DNA of 64,000 bases from Pedobacter planticolens (GTDB lineage: Bacteria > Bacteroidota > Bacteroidia > Sphingobacteriales > Sphingobacteriaceae), in the NCBI RefSeq assembly GCF_014172375.1, contig NZ_WNXD01000001.1:2041540-2105539 (forward strand), read 5' to 3'. Position 1 is the stretch's first letter; each line of letters starts with the position of its first letter. A program made the translations under genes and the position numbers. Below, piece after piece: positions 17,467 to 26,659 of the stretch. The notes under the pieces were generated by a model. It was given only the letters and a program-made list of their open reading frames with translations. It was not told the origin of the DNA and did no database searches.

Positions 17467-19566
17467 ATGCGAATTCTCTCAAACCTGAATACTTATTATC
17501 GGTTGCTTTTATTGATAATCAGTACTACTGCATTATTTTTCCTACTTTATTTATTCCTTTACTTCTATACTAAAAAACAAGAAAGAGAAGTCTATAAATC
17601 TGCTTATAAAGAATACCACAACGAAGCCAATTCGATATTTGAATTAAACTCTAAACCCCATATTAGCGCAATTATAGATGTTACTTTTTGGGATGAATTA
17701 GTAGAGTTTACAGCAAAAAAAGACCAAAAATGGTATAAACAATATATTGAGAAAGAATTTCCAACTTATGATGTAGATTATATTGGTGTTTTTGGGTTAA
17801 ACCATGAATTGTTGGCGAAAACCACTTCATCAGAACTGAAATCTATAGATTTTATTCCTAAGCAAATTATGCCAGCACTTCATAAATCGAGGCTGGTTAG
17901 ATTTTATTTGAAATTGCCCGAAGGTGTTGTTGAAGTTTTTGGCGCTACCATACATCCATCAAATGATCCTAAAAAGAACAAAACAGAACCATCAGGTTAT
18001 TTTTTTATGGCTCGACTCTTAAATCACAATTTTATTCAACATTTGGAGAAAATATCTAGCTCAACAATTAAAATAACGGATAAAAATTACTTGAGCCCAG
18101 CTGATGGAAATGCTATTGAAGTCGATCTAAATTTAAAAGATTGGAAAAATGAGGTAGTTGCCAATTTGAGTTTTGAACGTCCATTCAATTTAAACTTTTA
18201 TAACACAAAAAAAATACTCTTCATTATAATTATTGCAACAGTTTTAAACTTCCTAATCTACTTTTACTATTACAGAAGATGGGTTTACAAGCCGATAAAA
18301 CTCATTACCAACATCTTAGAAAAAGAGGATGAAAATTCTATGTCGAGCTTAAAAAAGGCACATGGAGAGTTTAAACATATCGGTAATCTTTTTGAAGAAA
18401 ATACTAAGCAGAAAAAGCAATTAGAGATAGCTAAAGAAAAGGCAGAAGAAAGTGATATGCTAAAATCTTCATTCCTAGCAAATTTATCTCATGAAATTAG
18501 AACACCCATGAATGCCATTATGGGATTTAGTGAGCTACTCGGCGATTCTAATTTAAATCAAAAAGACAGAGATGATTACTTAAAAATCATTAGACATAGC
18601 GGAAAAAATTTGATTTCAATTATTGAAGATTTAATAGAAATGTCTAAAATTGATTCGAAGCAAATTACCCCAAATTATTCTTCTTTAGATCTAGATAAAT
18701 GCATTTTAGAATTGCACCATGCGATTAAAGTAACCATTCCAGAAGAAAAGGAAATACAGTTTTCCATTCATGAAAACACTGAACCGCTAAAAAGAAAAAT
18801 CCTTACAGATGAAATTAAACTCACCCAGATTTTAACAAACTTAATTACCAACGCTATTAAATTCACCAAAAAAGGATACGTTTCTGTTGGCTACAAGGTA
18901 AATGAAGAAGCTAAATCTTTAGAAATATGGGTTGAAGATTCGGGTTTAGGTATTGATGAAAACAACATAAAAATCATTTTCGATAGATTTAGACGTATTG
19001 AAGATGAGTTTTCGATAGAATTAACTGGGTTAGGCTTAGGGCTATCTATTACAAAAGCTTATGTAGAATTATTGGGTGGGCATATTGCTGTAAAATCATT
19101 ACCAGGAATTGGTTCTACCTTTACAATTACATTACCGTTAAAATATGACGATACCACATTCGAGATAGATGCAATTGCAACTAACAAAAAACTAAGTGGC
19201 GGAGAAAACAAAACTATATTAATTGCGGAAGATGATAACATTAACTTTTTGTTGCTGGAAAGAATACTTCAATTAAAAAATTATAAAATTTTAAGGGCGG
19301 TAAATGGAAACGAAGCCGTTGAAATTTGTAAAAATAATACCGCTATTGATTTAGTTTTTATGGATATTAAAATGCCAGTAATGAATGGTTTTGAAGCATT
19401 TGAATTAATAAGACAGTTTAATCAAAACCTACCAATAATTGCAAATACTGCCTATTCTTCATTTGAAGATAAAGACAAAATTATTAATGCCGGATTTACA
19501 AATTACATTTCAAAGCCCTTAAATAAAAACGAAGTATTTTATTTATTAAGTTCAATTTTAGATTAA
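17467..19566 (+). CDS. Hybrid sensor histidine kinase with CHASE4-like periplasmic domain
   Basis: This is a 699-residue membrane protein. A first helix lies at about 15-35 and a periplasmic sensor domain of about 220 residues follows, with a WDELVEFTAKKD segment resembling CHASE4. A second helix is at about 255-275. The HisKA dimerisation domain has NLSHEIRTPMN (His342). The HATPase domain has LTNLITNAIKFTKKG, VEDSGLGID and GLGLGLSI. A C-terminal receiver domain has LVFMDIKMPVMNGF, with phospho-acceptor Asp633. No response regulator or target operon is adjacent, so it is an orphan. ATG 17467 is preferred over a TTG 21 bases upstream. Phosphorelay to an unlinked partner is expected. Confidence 0.9.
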   Translation: MRILSNLNTYYRLLLLIISTTALFFLLYLFLYFYTKKQEREVYKSAYKEYHNEANSIFELNSKPHISAIIDVTFWDELVEFTAKKDQKWYKQYIEKEFPTYDVDYIGVFGLNHELLAKTTSSELKSIDFIPKQIMPALHKSRLVRFYLKLPEGVVEVFGATIHPSNDPKKNKTEPSGYFFMARLLNHNFIQHLEKISSSTIKITDKNYLSPADGNAIEVDLNLKDWKNEVVANLSFERPFNLNFYNTKKILFIIIIATVLNFLIYFYYYRRWVYKPIKLITNILEKEDENSMSSLKKAHGEFKHIGNLFEENTKQKKQLEIAKEKAEESDMLKSSFLANLSHEIRTPMNAIMGFSELLGDSNLNQKDRDDYLKIIRHSGKNLISIIEDLIEMSKIDSKQITPNYSSLDLDKCILELHHAIKVTIPEEKEIQFSIHENTEPLKRKILTDEIKLTQILTNLITNAIKFTKKGYVSVGYKVNEEAKSLEIWVEDSGLGIDENNIKIIFDRFRRIEDEFSIELTGLGLGLSITKAYVELLGGHIAVKSLPGIGSTFTITLPLKYDDTTFEIDAIATNKKLSGGENKTILIAEDDNINFLLLERILQLKNYKILRAVNGNEAVEICKNNTAIDLVFMDIKMPVMNGFEAFELIRQFNQNLPIIANTAYSSFEDKDKIINAGFTNYISKPLNKNEVFYLLSSILD

Positions 19567-19614
19567 AGTAGTTTGTTAAATCTTACAGAGTTCTTTAATC
19601 AACGCAGAAGTTGA

Positions 19615-20007
19615 TTAATCTAAAAGCCAAGTTAAATTTGCATATGCAATTAATGAATTTTTTTCTAAAATAAAATCTTTGGGCACTGAAATAGTTATCA
19701 TTTTCGGATAGTCTATCTTAACATTTTCTGGATTTAGGACAACACCCTTTTTATAATAAATTTCTGATTCATTTCTATTTATTTCATCAAAAATATAGAT
19801 GATGGTTCCTGTTTCTTCCTTACATACATATAAATCATAGATTTTTTTATGCTGAGCAACTAATTTTTCCGCAGGATAAAAATGTAGTATGTCGACACTT
19901 CTCTGCTCTCTAATAATCAAATGTTTATAATTAGTTGTTGAAATAGTTTTTTCAGTTATACCATTGCAACTTATAAATAGCAGAAATAATAGAAAAACTT
20001 TATTCAT
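19615..20007 (-). CDS. Small putative lipoprotein
   Basis: I do not recognise this 130-residue product. The N-terminus MNKVFLLFLLFISCNG carries a lipobox ending at Cys14, so it should be lipidated and envelope-bound. The remainder is beta-rich with no known motif. The frame extends upstream to a TTG, but ATG 20007 gives the proper lipoprotein signal. It lies between the convergent sensor kinase gene and the divergent pabB. Confidence 0.62.
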   Translation of the reverse strand: MNKVFLLFLLFISCNGITEKTISTTNYKHLIIREQRSVDILHFYPAEKLVAQHKKIYDLYVCKEETGTIIYIFDEINRNESEIYYKKGVVLNPENVKIDYPKMITISVPKDFILEKNSLIAYANLTWLLD

Positions 20008-20084
20008 AAGCGCAAAACGCAATAAATATATATGCTGTCGGTAAGATATAAAAAATAAACATTTAATTACCTTTACCCCAACAA

Positions 20085-21335
20085 ATGAACAACGCTGAAA
20101 TTAATGTATTTAAACAAAAAGCCTTGCAATGGGCAGCTTCATTTGAAGTTTGTTGTTGTTTAGATTCCAATCAATATAGCGATCCTTATACGCAGTACGA
20201 TTGTTTAATTGCTATTGGAAATGATCAAACTTTATCAGCACCTGCTGGAAATGCATTTCAACAACTTCACTCTTTTTATGAGGAACACAAAGATTGGATG
20301 TTCGGTTTATTAAGTTATGAACTTAAAAACGAAGTTGAAGATTTAAGCTCTCAGCATACAGATCAATTAAATTTCCCAGATTTATTTTTCTTCGTTCCCA
20401 CTTACTTAATTGCTTTGCAGGGCGATGAAATTAAAGTAATTAAAGGGGCTAATTCGATTATTGAAACCATTCATCGTATTGACCTTGATAGGCCTATTGC
20501 AAAATCTAATTTAAAAATTGAAAATCGGTTTGATAAAGAAACCTACATCGCAACAGTAGAAAAATTAAAATCTCACATTAAACGAGGTGATATTTACGAA
20601 GTCAATTTTTGTCAGGAATTTTTTGCAAACCATGCGAAAATAAATCCGTTGGCAGTTTACAACAAATTAAATGCGCTATCTCCCACTCCTTTTGCTGGAT
20701 TTTTTAAAATTTACGATCACTATATTTTATCGGCTACGCCAGAACGTTTTTTATGCAAACGTGGCAATCGTTTAATTTCTCAACCCATTAAAGGCACTGC
20801 AAAAAGAAGTAGTAATGCAGTTGAGGATGAACAAATTAAAATTGCTTTAAAATCGAACATTAAAGAGCAAGCAGAAAATGTTATGATCGTAGATTTAGTT
20901 CGGAACGATTTAACAAAAAGTGCAGTTCAAGGAAGTGTGAAAGTTGATGAATTATTTGGAATTTATACTTTCCCACAGGTTCATCAAATGATATCTACAA
21001 TTAGTTGTGAGCTTAATCCTTCGATACATTTTATTGATGCCATTAAAAATACATTCCCAATGGGATCAATGACTGGCGCTCCAAAAATAAAAGCGATGCA
21101 GTTGATAGATGCCTATGAAAAAAGTAAAAGAGGGGCTTTTTCAGGTTCTTTTGGTTGTATCAGTCCAACGGGAGATTTTGATTTTAATGTCATCATCCGT
21201 AGCATTTTATACAATGCATCCGAACATTATTTATCATTTCAAGTTGGTGGTGCAATAACCTACGCAGCAAATGCCGAAGCGGAATACGAAGAATGTATGT
21301 TAAAAGCTTCGGCTATTCTAAAAGTACTTAGTTGA
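20085..21335 (+). CDS. pabB: Aminodeoxychorismate synthase component I / anthranilate synthase component I-like
   Basis: This 416-residue chorismate-utilising enzyme has a variable N-terminal domain (1-150) followed by the chorismate-binding domain. That domain holds IKRGDIYEVNFCQEF, SPTPFAGFFKI, LSATPERFLCKRG and QPIKGTAKR. Also present are IVDLVRNDL, FPMGSMTGAPKIKAMQLI and GAFSGSFGCISPTGDFDFNV. PIKGTAKR with Lys in the signature is the PabB form. The lack of trp neighbours supports PabB, which makes 4-amino-4-deoxychorismate for folate. No glutamine amidotransferase gene is adjacent. Confidence 0.86.
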   Translation: MNNAEINVFKQKALQWAASFEVCCCLDSNQYSDPYTQYDCLIAIGNDQTLSAPAGNAFQQLHSFYEEHKDWMFGLLSYELKNEVEDLSSQHTDQLNFPDLFFFVPTYLIALQGDEIKVIKGANSIIETIHRIDLDRPIAKSNLKIENRFDKETYIATVEKLKSHIKRGDIYEVNFCQEFFANHAKINPLAVYNKLNALSPTPFAGFFKIYDHYILSATPERFLCKRGNRLISQPIKGTAKRSSNAVEDEQIKIALKSNIKEQAENVMIVDLVRNDLTKSAVQGSVKVDELFGIYTFPQVHQMISTISCELNPSIHFIDAIKNTFPMGSMTGAPKIKAMQLIDAYEKSKRGAFSGSFGCISPTGDFDFNVIIRSILYNASEHYLSFQVGGAITYAANAEAEYEECMLKASAILKVLS

Positions 21336-21339
21336 GTCA

Positions 21340-21508
21340 GGAAGTCAGAAAAGTCCGAAAGTCGGGAAGTTAAATAAGAATCAAAAAGTTGGAAGTTTTT
21401 TAATTCAAAATCTAATAAAAAAGCCTGAAAGTAGATTACTAGAAGTACTAGCTTTCTTCTCTCAGACTTTATATCTTTTCGGACTTTCGGACTTCTCCGA
21501 CTTTCCAA
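21340..21508. repeat. Imperfect inverted repeat of the GACTTTCGGACTT family
   Basis: AAAGTCCGAAAGTCGGGAAG near 21350 pairs imperfectly with TTCGGACTTTCGGACTTCTC near 21478. The arms are about 28 bp each at roughly 85% by eye, and a second small inverted repeat lies in the loop. The same motif recurs at 46718-46756. It fills the gap between the convergent pabB and M48 genes and may terminate both. Confidence 0.6.
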
Positions 21509-21514
21509 CTATTT

Positions 21515-22327
21515 TTATTTTCCTTTATAATATTTCATCGCTTCTGGTAAATCTCTTTGAATTTGTGCAATACGTGATTCATCCGTTGGGTGAGTACTTA
21601 AGAATGCTGGTGGTTTTGCACCTCCAGAACTAGCTTGAGACATTCTTTGCCAAAAACCTACTGCATTAGATGGATTGTATCCAGCCATAGCCATGAATGA
21701 CAAGCCCATTTTATCAGCTTCTAATTCCTGATTTCTACCATATTTCAAAATGGTTAATTGTCCACCTATTCCATACAATTGATTAACCACTGCTTGTGTT
21801 GTTTCCGATTTATTTGATGTTGCTACACCAACTGCTGCACCACCCACTTGAGCCAATGCCATTTGAGAAGCACGTTCTGCAGAGTGTTGTGCAATAGCAT
21901 GTGCAATTTCATGCCCCATTACAGTAGCTAAACCAGCTTCATCTTTTGTAATTGGTAAAATACCTGTATACACAGCAACTTTTCCTCCAGGCATACACCA
22001 CGCATTAATTTCCTTGCTTTCGATTAAATTAAATTCCCATTTATAATTTTGAATCTGCGCTCCGTAACCGTTTTGGTTCATATATTGAGTTACTGCAGCT
22101 GCAATTTTTGCTCCAACTCTTTTTACCATTTGTGTCTGAGTAGAATTTGTTGAAACTACCTTTGTACTTGGATCGCTTAACAATTGCGCATATCCAATGG
22201 CCGCTTGTTGTTGCAATTGCGAGTCGTCTATTAAACTTAATCTGCTTCTGCCAGTTAATGGAACTGTAGAACAAGAAGATATTGCCAACACAGCAGTTGC
22301 AAAACCTATAATCATTAATTTTTTCAT
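21515..22327 (-). CDS. M48-family metalloprotease lipoprotein
   Basis: This is a 270-residue exported lipoprotein. The signal and lipobox end LAISSC (Cys19), placing it on the inner leaflet of an envelope membrane facing the periplasm. The M48 core has the zinc motif HEIAH (His139, Glu140, His143) in VMGHEIAHAIAQHSAERAS. The third ligand lies in NQELEADKMGLSFMA. It ends with AFLSTHPTDESRIAQI, a conserved HPxxxxRI segment. It resembles LoiP/YcaL-type peptidases that control outer-membrane proteins. It is transcribed alone. Confidence 0.9.
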   Translation of the reverse strand: MKKLMIIGFATAVLAISSCSTVPLTGRSRLSLIDDSQLQQQAAIGYAQLLSDPSTKVVSTNSTQTQMVKRVGAKIAAAVTQYMNQNGYGAQIQNYKWEFNLIESKEINAWCMPGGKVAVYTGILPITKDEAGLATVMGHEIAHAIAQHSAERASQMALAQVGGAAVGVATSNKSETTQAVVNQLYGIGGQLTILKYGRNQELEADKMGLSFMAMAGYNPSNAVGFWQRMSQASSGGAKPPAFLSTHPTDESRIAQIQRDLPEAMKYYKGK

Positions 22328-22419
22328 GGTAAATATTTAGTTTTTAGAACGTTTTAAGGTTACTATCTGTTAGTATTTATTTCTAACAATTATCTTGCCT
22401 GATAGTTTGAAAAAGTTTT

Positions 22420-23067
22420 TTAACTCTGTTTCTTCTTAAAAAGATAAACTTTAGATTCTTTGCCTTTGAGTAGTCTTTCCAAATTCTTTTGATGGGTAAC
22501 TAATATGAGTAGGCAAACACATATTCCATATAAAACTTCCGACTTAACTGAGGATTGAAAAACAAATACAACACTTATGGGAAAGGTGAATCCTGCACAT
22601 ATAGAGCTTAGCGATACATACTTTGTAGTTAATAAAATTGTCACAAAAACAATAACGCACAACATAGCAGCTTCTGGTCTTACGGCCAAAACCATCCCAA
22701 ATAGAGTAGCAACTCCTTTTCCTCCTCTAAAACCGGCAAAAACGGGAAATAAATGTCCCATTACCGCAATTACACCCAGCGCTAATTGATAGTTTACAAA
22801 TTGAGTAGAATTTTGCGGTCCAGTAACAGACAACCCAATAAGATGAGCGAGATTTGTTGCCGTGTAGCCTTTAAAAATATCGATGAACATTACGGCAATA
22901 CCAGCTTTTTTGCCCAAAACCCTAAAGGTATTTGTTGCACCAGCGTTTCCACTGCCGTATTCTCTTACGTCAACGCCATAAAAAGCCTGACCTAACCATA
23001 CTGCTGTTGGTATAGAACCGAGTAAATAAGCAGCAATTAAAGCTGAAATGGAATAGATCGAAATCAT
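22420..23067 (-). CDS. plsY: Glycerol-3-phosphate acyltransferase PlsY
   Basis: This 215-residue, multi-helix inner-membrane enzyme transfers an acyl group from acyl-phosphate to glycerol-3-phosphate, the first step of phospholipid synthesis. Family motifs are clear. LLGSIPTAVWLG is at the N-terminus, YGSGNAGATNTFRVLGKK is the first conserved loop, and FRGGKGVATLFG is the second. It ends in a basic tail. It lies about 50 bp from nadC on the same strand. Confidence 0.93.
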   Translation of the reverse strand: MISIYSISALIAAYLLGSIPTAVWLGQAFYGVDVREYGSGNAGATNTFRVLGKKAGIAVMFIDIFKGYTATNLAHLIGLSVTGPQNSTQFVNYQLALGVIAVMGHLFPVFAGFRGGKGVATLFGMVLAVRPEAAMLCVIVFVTILLTTKYVSLSSICAGFTFPISVVFVFQSSVKSEVLYGICVCLLILVTHQKNLERLLKGKESKVYLFKKKQS

Positions 23068-23119
23068 GACCTACAATTATACTAAAAAAATCAGATTCAA
23101 GACGGTAGAATTTACGTGG

Positions 23120-23962
23120 TTAAACAGCTTTTAAACTTAAATCTAAACTTTTTACAGAATGAGTTAAGGCACCCATCGAGATATAATCTACACCGCATGC
23201 CGCGTATTGGGCAACATTCTCCTCTACAATACCTCCAGAAGCTTCGGTAGTAAATCTGCCATCAATTAAATTAACAGCTTCTTTTAACAAGGGTAATTCA
23301 AAATTATCCAGCATAATGCGACCAACATTTCCTTGAGCCAAAACCTGATTTAATTCATCTAAGTTTCTAACCTCAATTTCTATAGCTAAGTTTTTACCCG
23401 TTTGTTTTAGATAATTGTTTGCTGCGATAATCGCGTTTGCAATTCCGCCAGCATAATCTACATGATTATCTTTTATTAAAATCATATCATATAAACCAAT
23501 GCGATGATTTACACCTCCACCAATTTTTACCGCCCATTTTTCTAAATAGCGTAAACCTGGTGTCGTTTTGCGTGTATCTAATACTTGTGTTTTGTATGGT
23601 TTTAATAAATGTACAATGCGATTGGTTTTTGTCGCAATACCACTCATACGTTGCATACAGTTCAGCACTAATCTTTCTGCCAATAAAATTGCATGTGTAC
23701 TTCCTTCAACTGTAAAAGCAATATCGCCGTACTTAACCGCAGCGCCATCTTGTATCAAAACGTTAACTTTTAAAGAAGAATCTATCTGATTAAAAATTTC
23801 GAGTGCCAGTTCTACTCCGGCTAAAATTCCATCTTCTTTTACAATTAACTTTGCTTTGCCCTGTACATTTGCAGGAATGGTAGAAAGTGAGGTATGATCG
23901 CCATCGCCAACATCTTCGGCAATCGCATTTTTGATAAATAGATCAACTAATTTTTTATCCAA
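23120..23962 (-). CDS. nadC: Nicotinate-nucleotide pyrophosphorylase (quinolinate phosphoribosyltransferase), TTG start
   Basis: This 280-residue enzyme of de novo NAD synthesis converts quinolinate and PRPP to nicotinate mononucleotide. Characteristic segments are AIAEDVGDGDHTS, LNCMQRMSGIATKTN, TRKTTPGLRYLEKWAVKIGGG, HRIGLYDMILIKDNH, IEIEVRNLDEL, IMLDNF and EASGGIVEENVAQYA. No ATG lies at the family N-terminus. The only standard initiator in frame before the conserved region is TTG at 23962, and a stop lies further upstream, so a TTG start is likely. It follows the DUF4783 gene by 45 bp. Confidence 0.94.
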   Translation of the reverse strand: MDKKLVDLFIKNAIAEDVGDGDHTSLSTIPANVQGKAKLIVKEDGILAGVELALEIFNQIDSSLKVNVLIQDGAAVKYGDIAFTVEGSTHAILLAERLVLNCMQRMSGIATKTNRIVHLLKPYKTQVLDTRKTTPGLRYLEKWAVKIGGGVNHRIGLYDMILIKDNHVDYAGGIANAIIAANNYLKQTGKNLAIEIEVRNLDELNQVLAQGNVGRIMLDNFELPLLKEAVNLIDGRFTTEASGGIVEENVAQYAACGVDYISMGALTHSVKSLDLSLKAV

Positions 23963-24007
23963 AACAGTAAATTTTAAATCAAAATTAGCAATTAACTGCT
24001 TAAAATA

Positions 24008-24409
24008 CTATTCCTTATCAGGTTCTATCCTTAATTCGGTGATTAAGAAAGCATTAGCTACGTTTTTCTTTAAGGTAATTGTTACCCTAAACTTGCCAGT
24101 TTTGGTACCTAAAGAAAATATCCCTAAACGATAATTTGGGTTAGTGCTTAAACGATGAACTATCGCAATTTTATTAGGTGAATTTTTTACAAAAAAATCT
24201 CTCAAAATCTGTTCGGCCTGTGCTTTACTGTATACATCTTCCTGATCAATAATAATTAATTCTACAGATCCGGCGAAGTTTTTAGCAATTTCTTTAGAGT
24301 TGCCTACCTTAAAGTGTACAGATAAATCATCAATAATATCTGCCTGAGCAGTATTATTTGAAGGAAAATGCAAGAGCAAAAGCATCAACGCTAGTAACGG
24401 TTTCATCAT
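24008..24409 (-). CDS. Exported DUF4783 protein
   Basis: Starting at ATG 24409 (or 24406), the product is about 133 residues with a signal peptide (MMKPLLALMLLLLHFPSNNTAQA). The mature domain DIIDDLSVHFKVGNSKEIAK ... LRDFFVKNSPNKIAIVHRL matches DUF4783, an NTF2-like small-domain family found in Bacteroidota. The frame extends further upstream, but those residues would precede the signal peptide. Its function is unknown. It may be the first gene of a unit with nadC and plsY. Confidence 0.8.
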   Translation of the reverse strand: MMKPLLALMLLLLHFPSNNTAQADIIDDLSVHFKVGNSKEIAKNFAGSVELIIIDQEDVYSKAQAEQILRDFFVKNSPNKIAIVHRLSTNPNYRLGIFSLGTKTGKFRVTITLKKNVANAFLITELRIEPDKE

Positions 24410-24476
24410 GTGTGTTATAAAACTAACAATCTTTAGCCAAAAGCATGCCATTTATTATATCATAATGTTTAAAAAC

Positions 24477-24508
24477 TTTCCATTAAAGCCCTAATAGGTT
24501 TATATTTG
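24477..24508 (+). promoter_or_regulatory. Promoter of gpmI
   Basis: TTTC at 24477-24480, a 20-base spacer, and TATATTTG at 24501-24508 fit the Bacteroidota consensus with one mismatch in the -33 box. The predicted leader to ATG 24582 is about 68 nt. Confidence 0.6.
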
Positions 24509-24581
24509 TGTGATAAATTACATTCGTTAAAACCTAATTTATTTTGGTTGAAACTAATGTATCTAATACAAAAATTTAAAA

Positions 24582-26102
24582 ATGAAAGCTAAAAAACTCG
24601 TACTATTAATTCTTGATGGCTGGGGCTACGGAAAGAAAGATAAATCTGATGCTGCTTATATTGCCAACACTCCCTTTTTCGATTCTATTTTAAAAAAATA
24701 TCCTAATTCTAAACTCGAAGCATCAGGCGAAGCCGTTGGTTTACCTGCTGGGCAAATGGGCAACTCTGAAGTTGGACACATGAATTTAGGTGCAGGCAGA
24801 GTGGTTTATCAAGAATTGGGTAGAATTAACAAAGCAATTACTGATAGAACTTTGCACAGCAATGAGATTTTGGTAAATGCCTTTAACTATGCAAAAGAAA
24901 ACAATAAAGCAGTTCATTTTATAGGTTTAGTATCTAATGGAGGTGTGCATGCCCACATTAATCATTTAAAAGCATTGTGTGATGCTGCTAATGAAAAAGG
25001 ATTAAAAGATGTTTTTATTCACGCTTTTTTAGATGGTAGAGATACGGACCCGAACTCTGGCTTAGGTTTTATTACCGATTTAAACAACCATTTAAAAACC
25101 GCTACAGGTAAAATTGCCAGCTTAATTGGTCGTTATTATGCAATGGACAGGGATAACCGTTGGGAGCGAGTGAAATTGGCCTATGATGTAATGGTAAATG
25201 GAATTGGCGAAAAAGCTAGCAATGCTGAAGAAGCTATCCAAAAATCATATAATGAAGGTATTACGGATGAGTTTACCAAACCAATTGTGATTACCAATGC
25301 AGACGGAACTCCAACCGCTACCATTAAAGCAGACGATGTGGTGATTTGTTTTAACTACAGAACAGATAGAGGTCGGGAAATTACTTCGGTGTTAAGTCAA
25401 AAAGATTATCCAGATTTTGGCATGAAGAAATTGCCGTTGTACTATGTAACTATGACCACGTACGACGAAAGTTTTGAAAATGTAAAGGTTGTATTTACTA
25501 AAGACGATCTTTCTAATACCTTGGGCGAAGTTTTAGAAGCAAACCATAAAAATCAAATCCGCATTGCGGAAACGGAAAAATATCCTCACGTTACATTTTT
25601 CTTTTCTGGCGGAAGAGAAAAGGAATTTACAAATGAAAAACGAATTTTAGTTCCTTCGCCAAAAGTGGCTACTTACGATTTGCAACCAGAAATGAGTGCG
25701 GCTGGAATTACCGAAGCCATAAATAAAGAATTAGAAAGTGGTTGGCCAGATTTTGTATGCTTAAACTTTGCTAACCCTGATATGGTTGGACATACAGGCG
25801 TTTTTAATGCAGTGGTAAAAGCGGTAGAAACTGCTGATGCTTGTGCAGAACAAGTAGTTACAACTGGTGTTGCCAATGGCTATTCGTTTATTATTTTGGC
25901 AGATCATGGTAATTCTGAGTTTATGATTAACAACGATGGTTCTGTAAATACGGCGCACACAACGAATTTGGTTCCGTGTATTTTAATTGACGAGGATTAC
26001 AAAACCATTGCCGATGGAAAACTGGGTGACATTGCCCCTACCGTTTTAAAAATTATGGGTATTGATATTCCAGAAATCATGACAGGAAATTGTTTAGTAT
26101 AA
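24582..26102 (+). CDS. gpmI: 2,3-bisphosphoglycerate-independent phosphoglycerate mutase
   Basis: This 506-residue di-manganese enzyme interconverts 3- and 2-phosphoglycerate in glycolysis. Alkaline-phosphatase-superfamily motifs are visible: LLILDGWGYG (metal Asp12), QMGNSEVGHMN (phosphoserine nucleophile Ser62), HAFLDGRDTDP, RYYAMDRDNRW, NYRTDRGREI, FANPDMVGHTG and ADHGNSEFM. The length is standard. The TAA stop shares its last A with the ATG of the next gene, so the two are translationally coupled. Confidence 0.96.
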   Translation: MKAKKLVLLILDGWGYGKKDKSDAAYIANTPFFDSILKKYPNSKLEASGEAVGLPAGQMGNSEVGHMNLGAGRVVYQELGRINKAITDRTLHSNEILVNAFNYAKENNKAVHFIGLVSNGGVHAHINHLKALCDAANEKGLKDVFIHAFLDGRDTDPNSGLGFITDLNNHLKTATGKIASLIGRYYAMDRDNRWERVKLAYDVMVNGIGEKASNAEEAIQKSYNEGITDEFTKPIVITNADGTPTATIKADDVVICFNYRTDRGREITSVLSQKDYPDFGMKKLPLYYVTMTTYDESFENVKVVFTKDDLSNTLGEVLEANHKNQIRIAETEKYPHVTFFFSGGREKEFTNEKRILVPSPKVATYDLQPEMSAAGITEAINKELESGWPDFVCLNFANPDMVGHTGVFNAVVKAVETADACAEQVVTTGVANGYSFIILADHGNSEFMINNDGSVNTAHTTNLVPCILIDEDYKTIADGKLGDIAPTVLKIMGIDIPEIMTGNCLV

Positions 26103-26626
26103 TGAAGAAACTCTTTTTTGTTGGTTTCGTCCTTTTTTGCAGTGCTTGTACTTTAAAAGAACAAGATAAAATAGCAACTAAATCTTATTTTGATTTAGAA
26201 AGCTATTTTAAACAAGAAGCAACACGTTTAACAAAAGCAAATCAGCCTATTGATAAAGCTGTTTTGGTAAATGGCAAAGCCGAAGAAAAAAATCTGCTCA
26301 TTAAAGACTGGGAAAAAGAATTTAGTTCATTTATAGATGCAGATATTAATAAAGCATCGTGGAGAGGTTCTTTTAAATTGGCAAAAACAGATAGCTTAAC
26401 TACTTATACTTCAAACAGCGAAAAAATTCCTGTTAAAAAGCTAGAAATAACTTATAAAGACAACAAAGTGATGGCTATTAAGGTATTCGTAACTAACACG
26501 AATAATTTATATACATCGCAAGATAGTTTAAGCTATTACCCCGATAGTTTATATCAAATTAAAAAGACACAGCACATTAAGCTGATGGACGAAAAGAAAT
26601 ATCAGATTACTGGAAAGTTTAAGTAG
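26102..26626 (+). CDS. Putative lipoprotein coupled to gpmI
   Basis: This 174-residue product starts MKKLFFVGFVLFCSACTLKEQ. The SAC lipobox puts the lipidated Cys at position 16. The rest is hydrophilic and lysine-rich with no motif I recognise. The start codon overlaps the gpmI stop (TAATG), giving tight coupling and a reason to prefer this ATG over an in-frame one 12 bases upstream. The unit ends at the hairpin at 26631. Its role is unknown and a link to glycolysis is not implied. Confidence 0.72.
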   Translation: MKKLFFVGFVLFCSACTLKEQDKIATKSYFDLESYFKQEATRLTKANQPIDKAVLVNGKAEEKNLLIKDWEKEFSSFIDADINKASWRGSFKLAKTDSLTTYTSNSEKIPVKKLEITYKDNKVMAIKVFVTNTNNLYTSQDSLSYYPDSLYQIKKTQHIKLMDEKKYQITGKFK

Positions 26627-26630
26627 AGGA

Positions 26631-26657
26631 AAGCCACTTTAAGAGTGGCTTTTTTAT
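26631..26657 (+). terminator. Terminator of the gpmI unit
   Basis: AAGCCACT and AGTGGCTT pair with a short AT-rich loop and are followed by TTTTTATT. The hairpin lies 5 bp after the lipoprotein stop. Confidence 0.85.
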
Positions 26658-26659
26658 TA

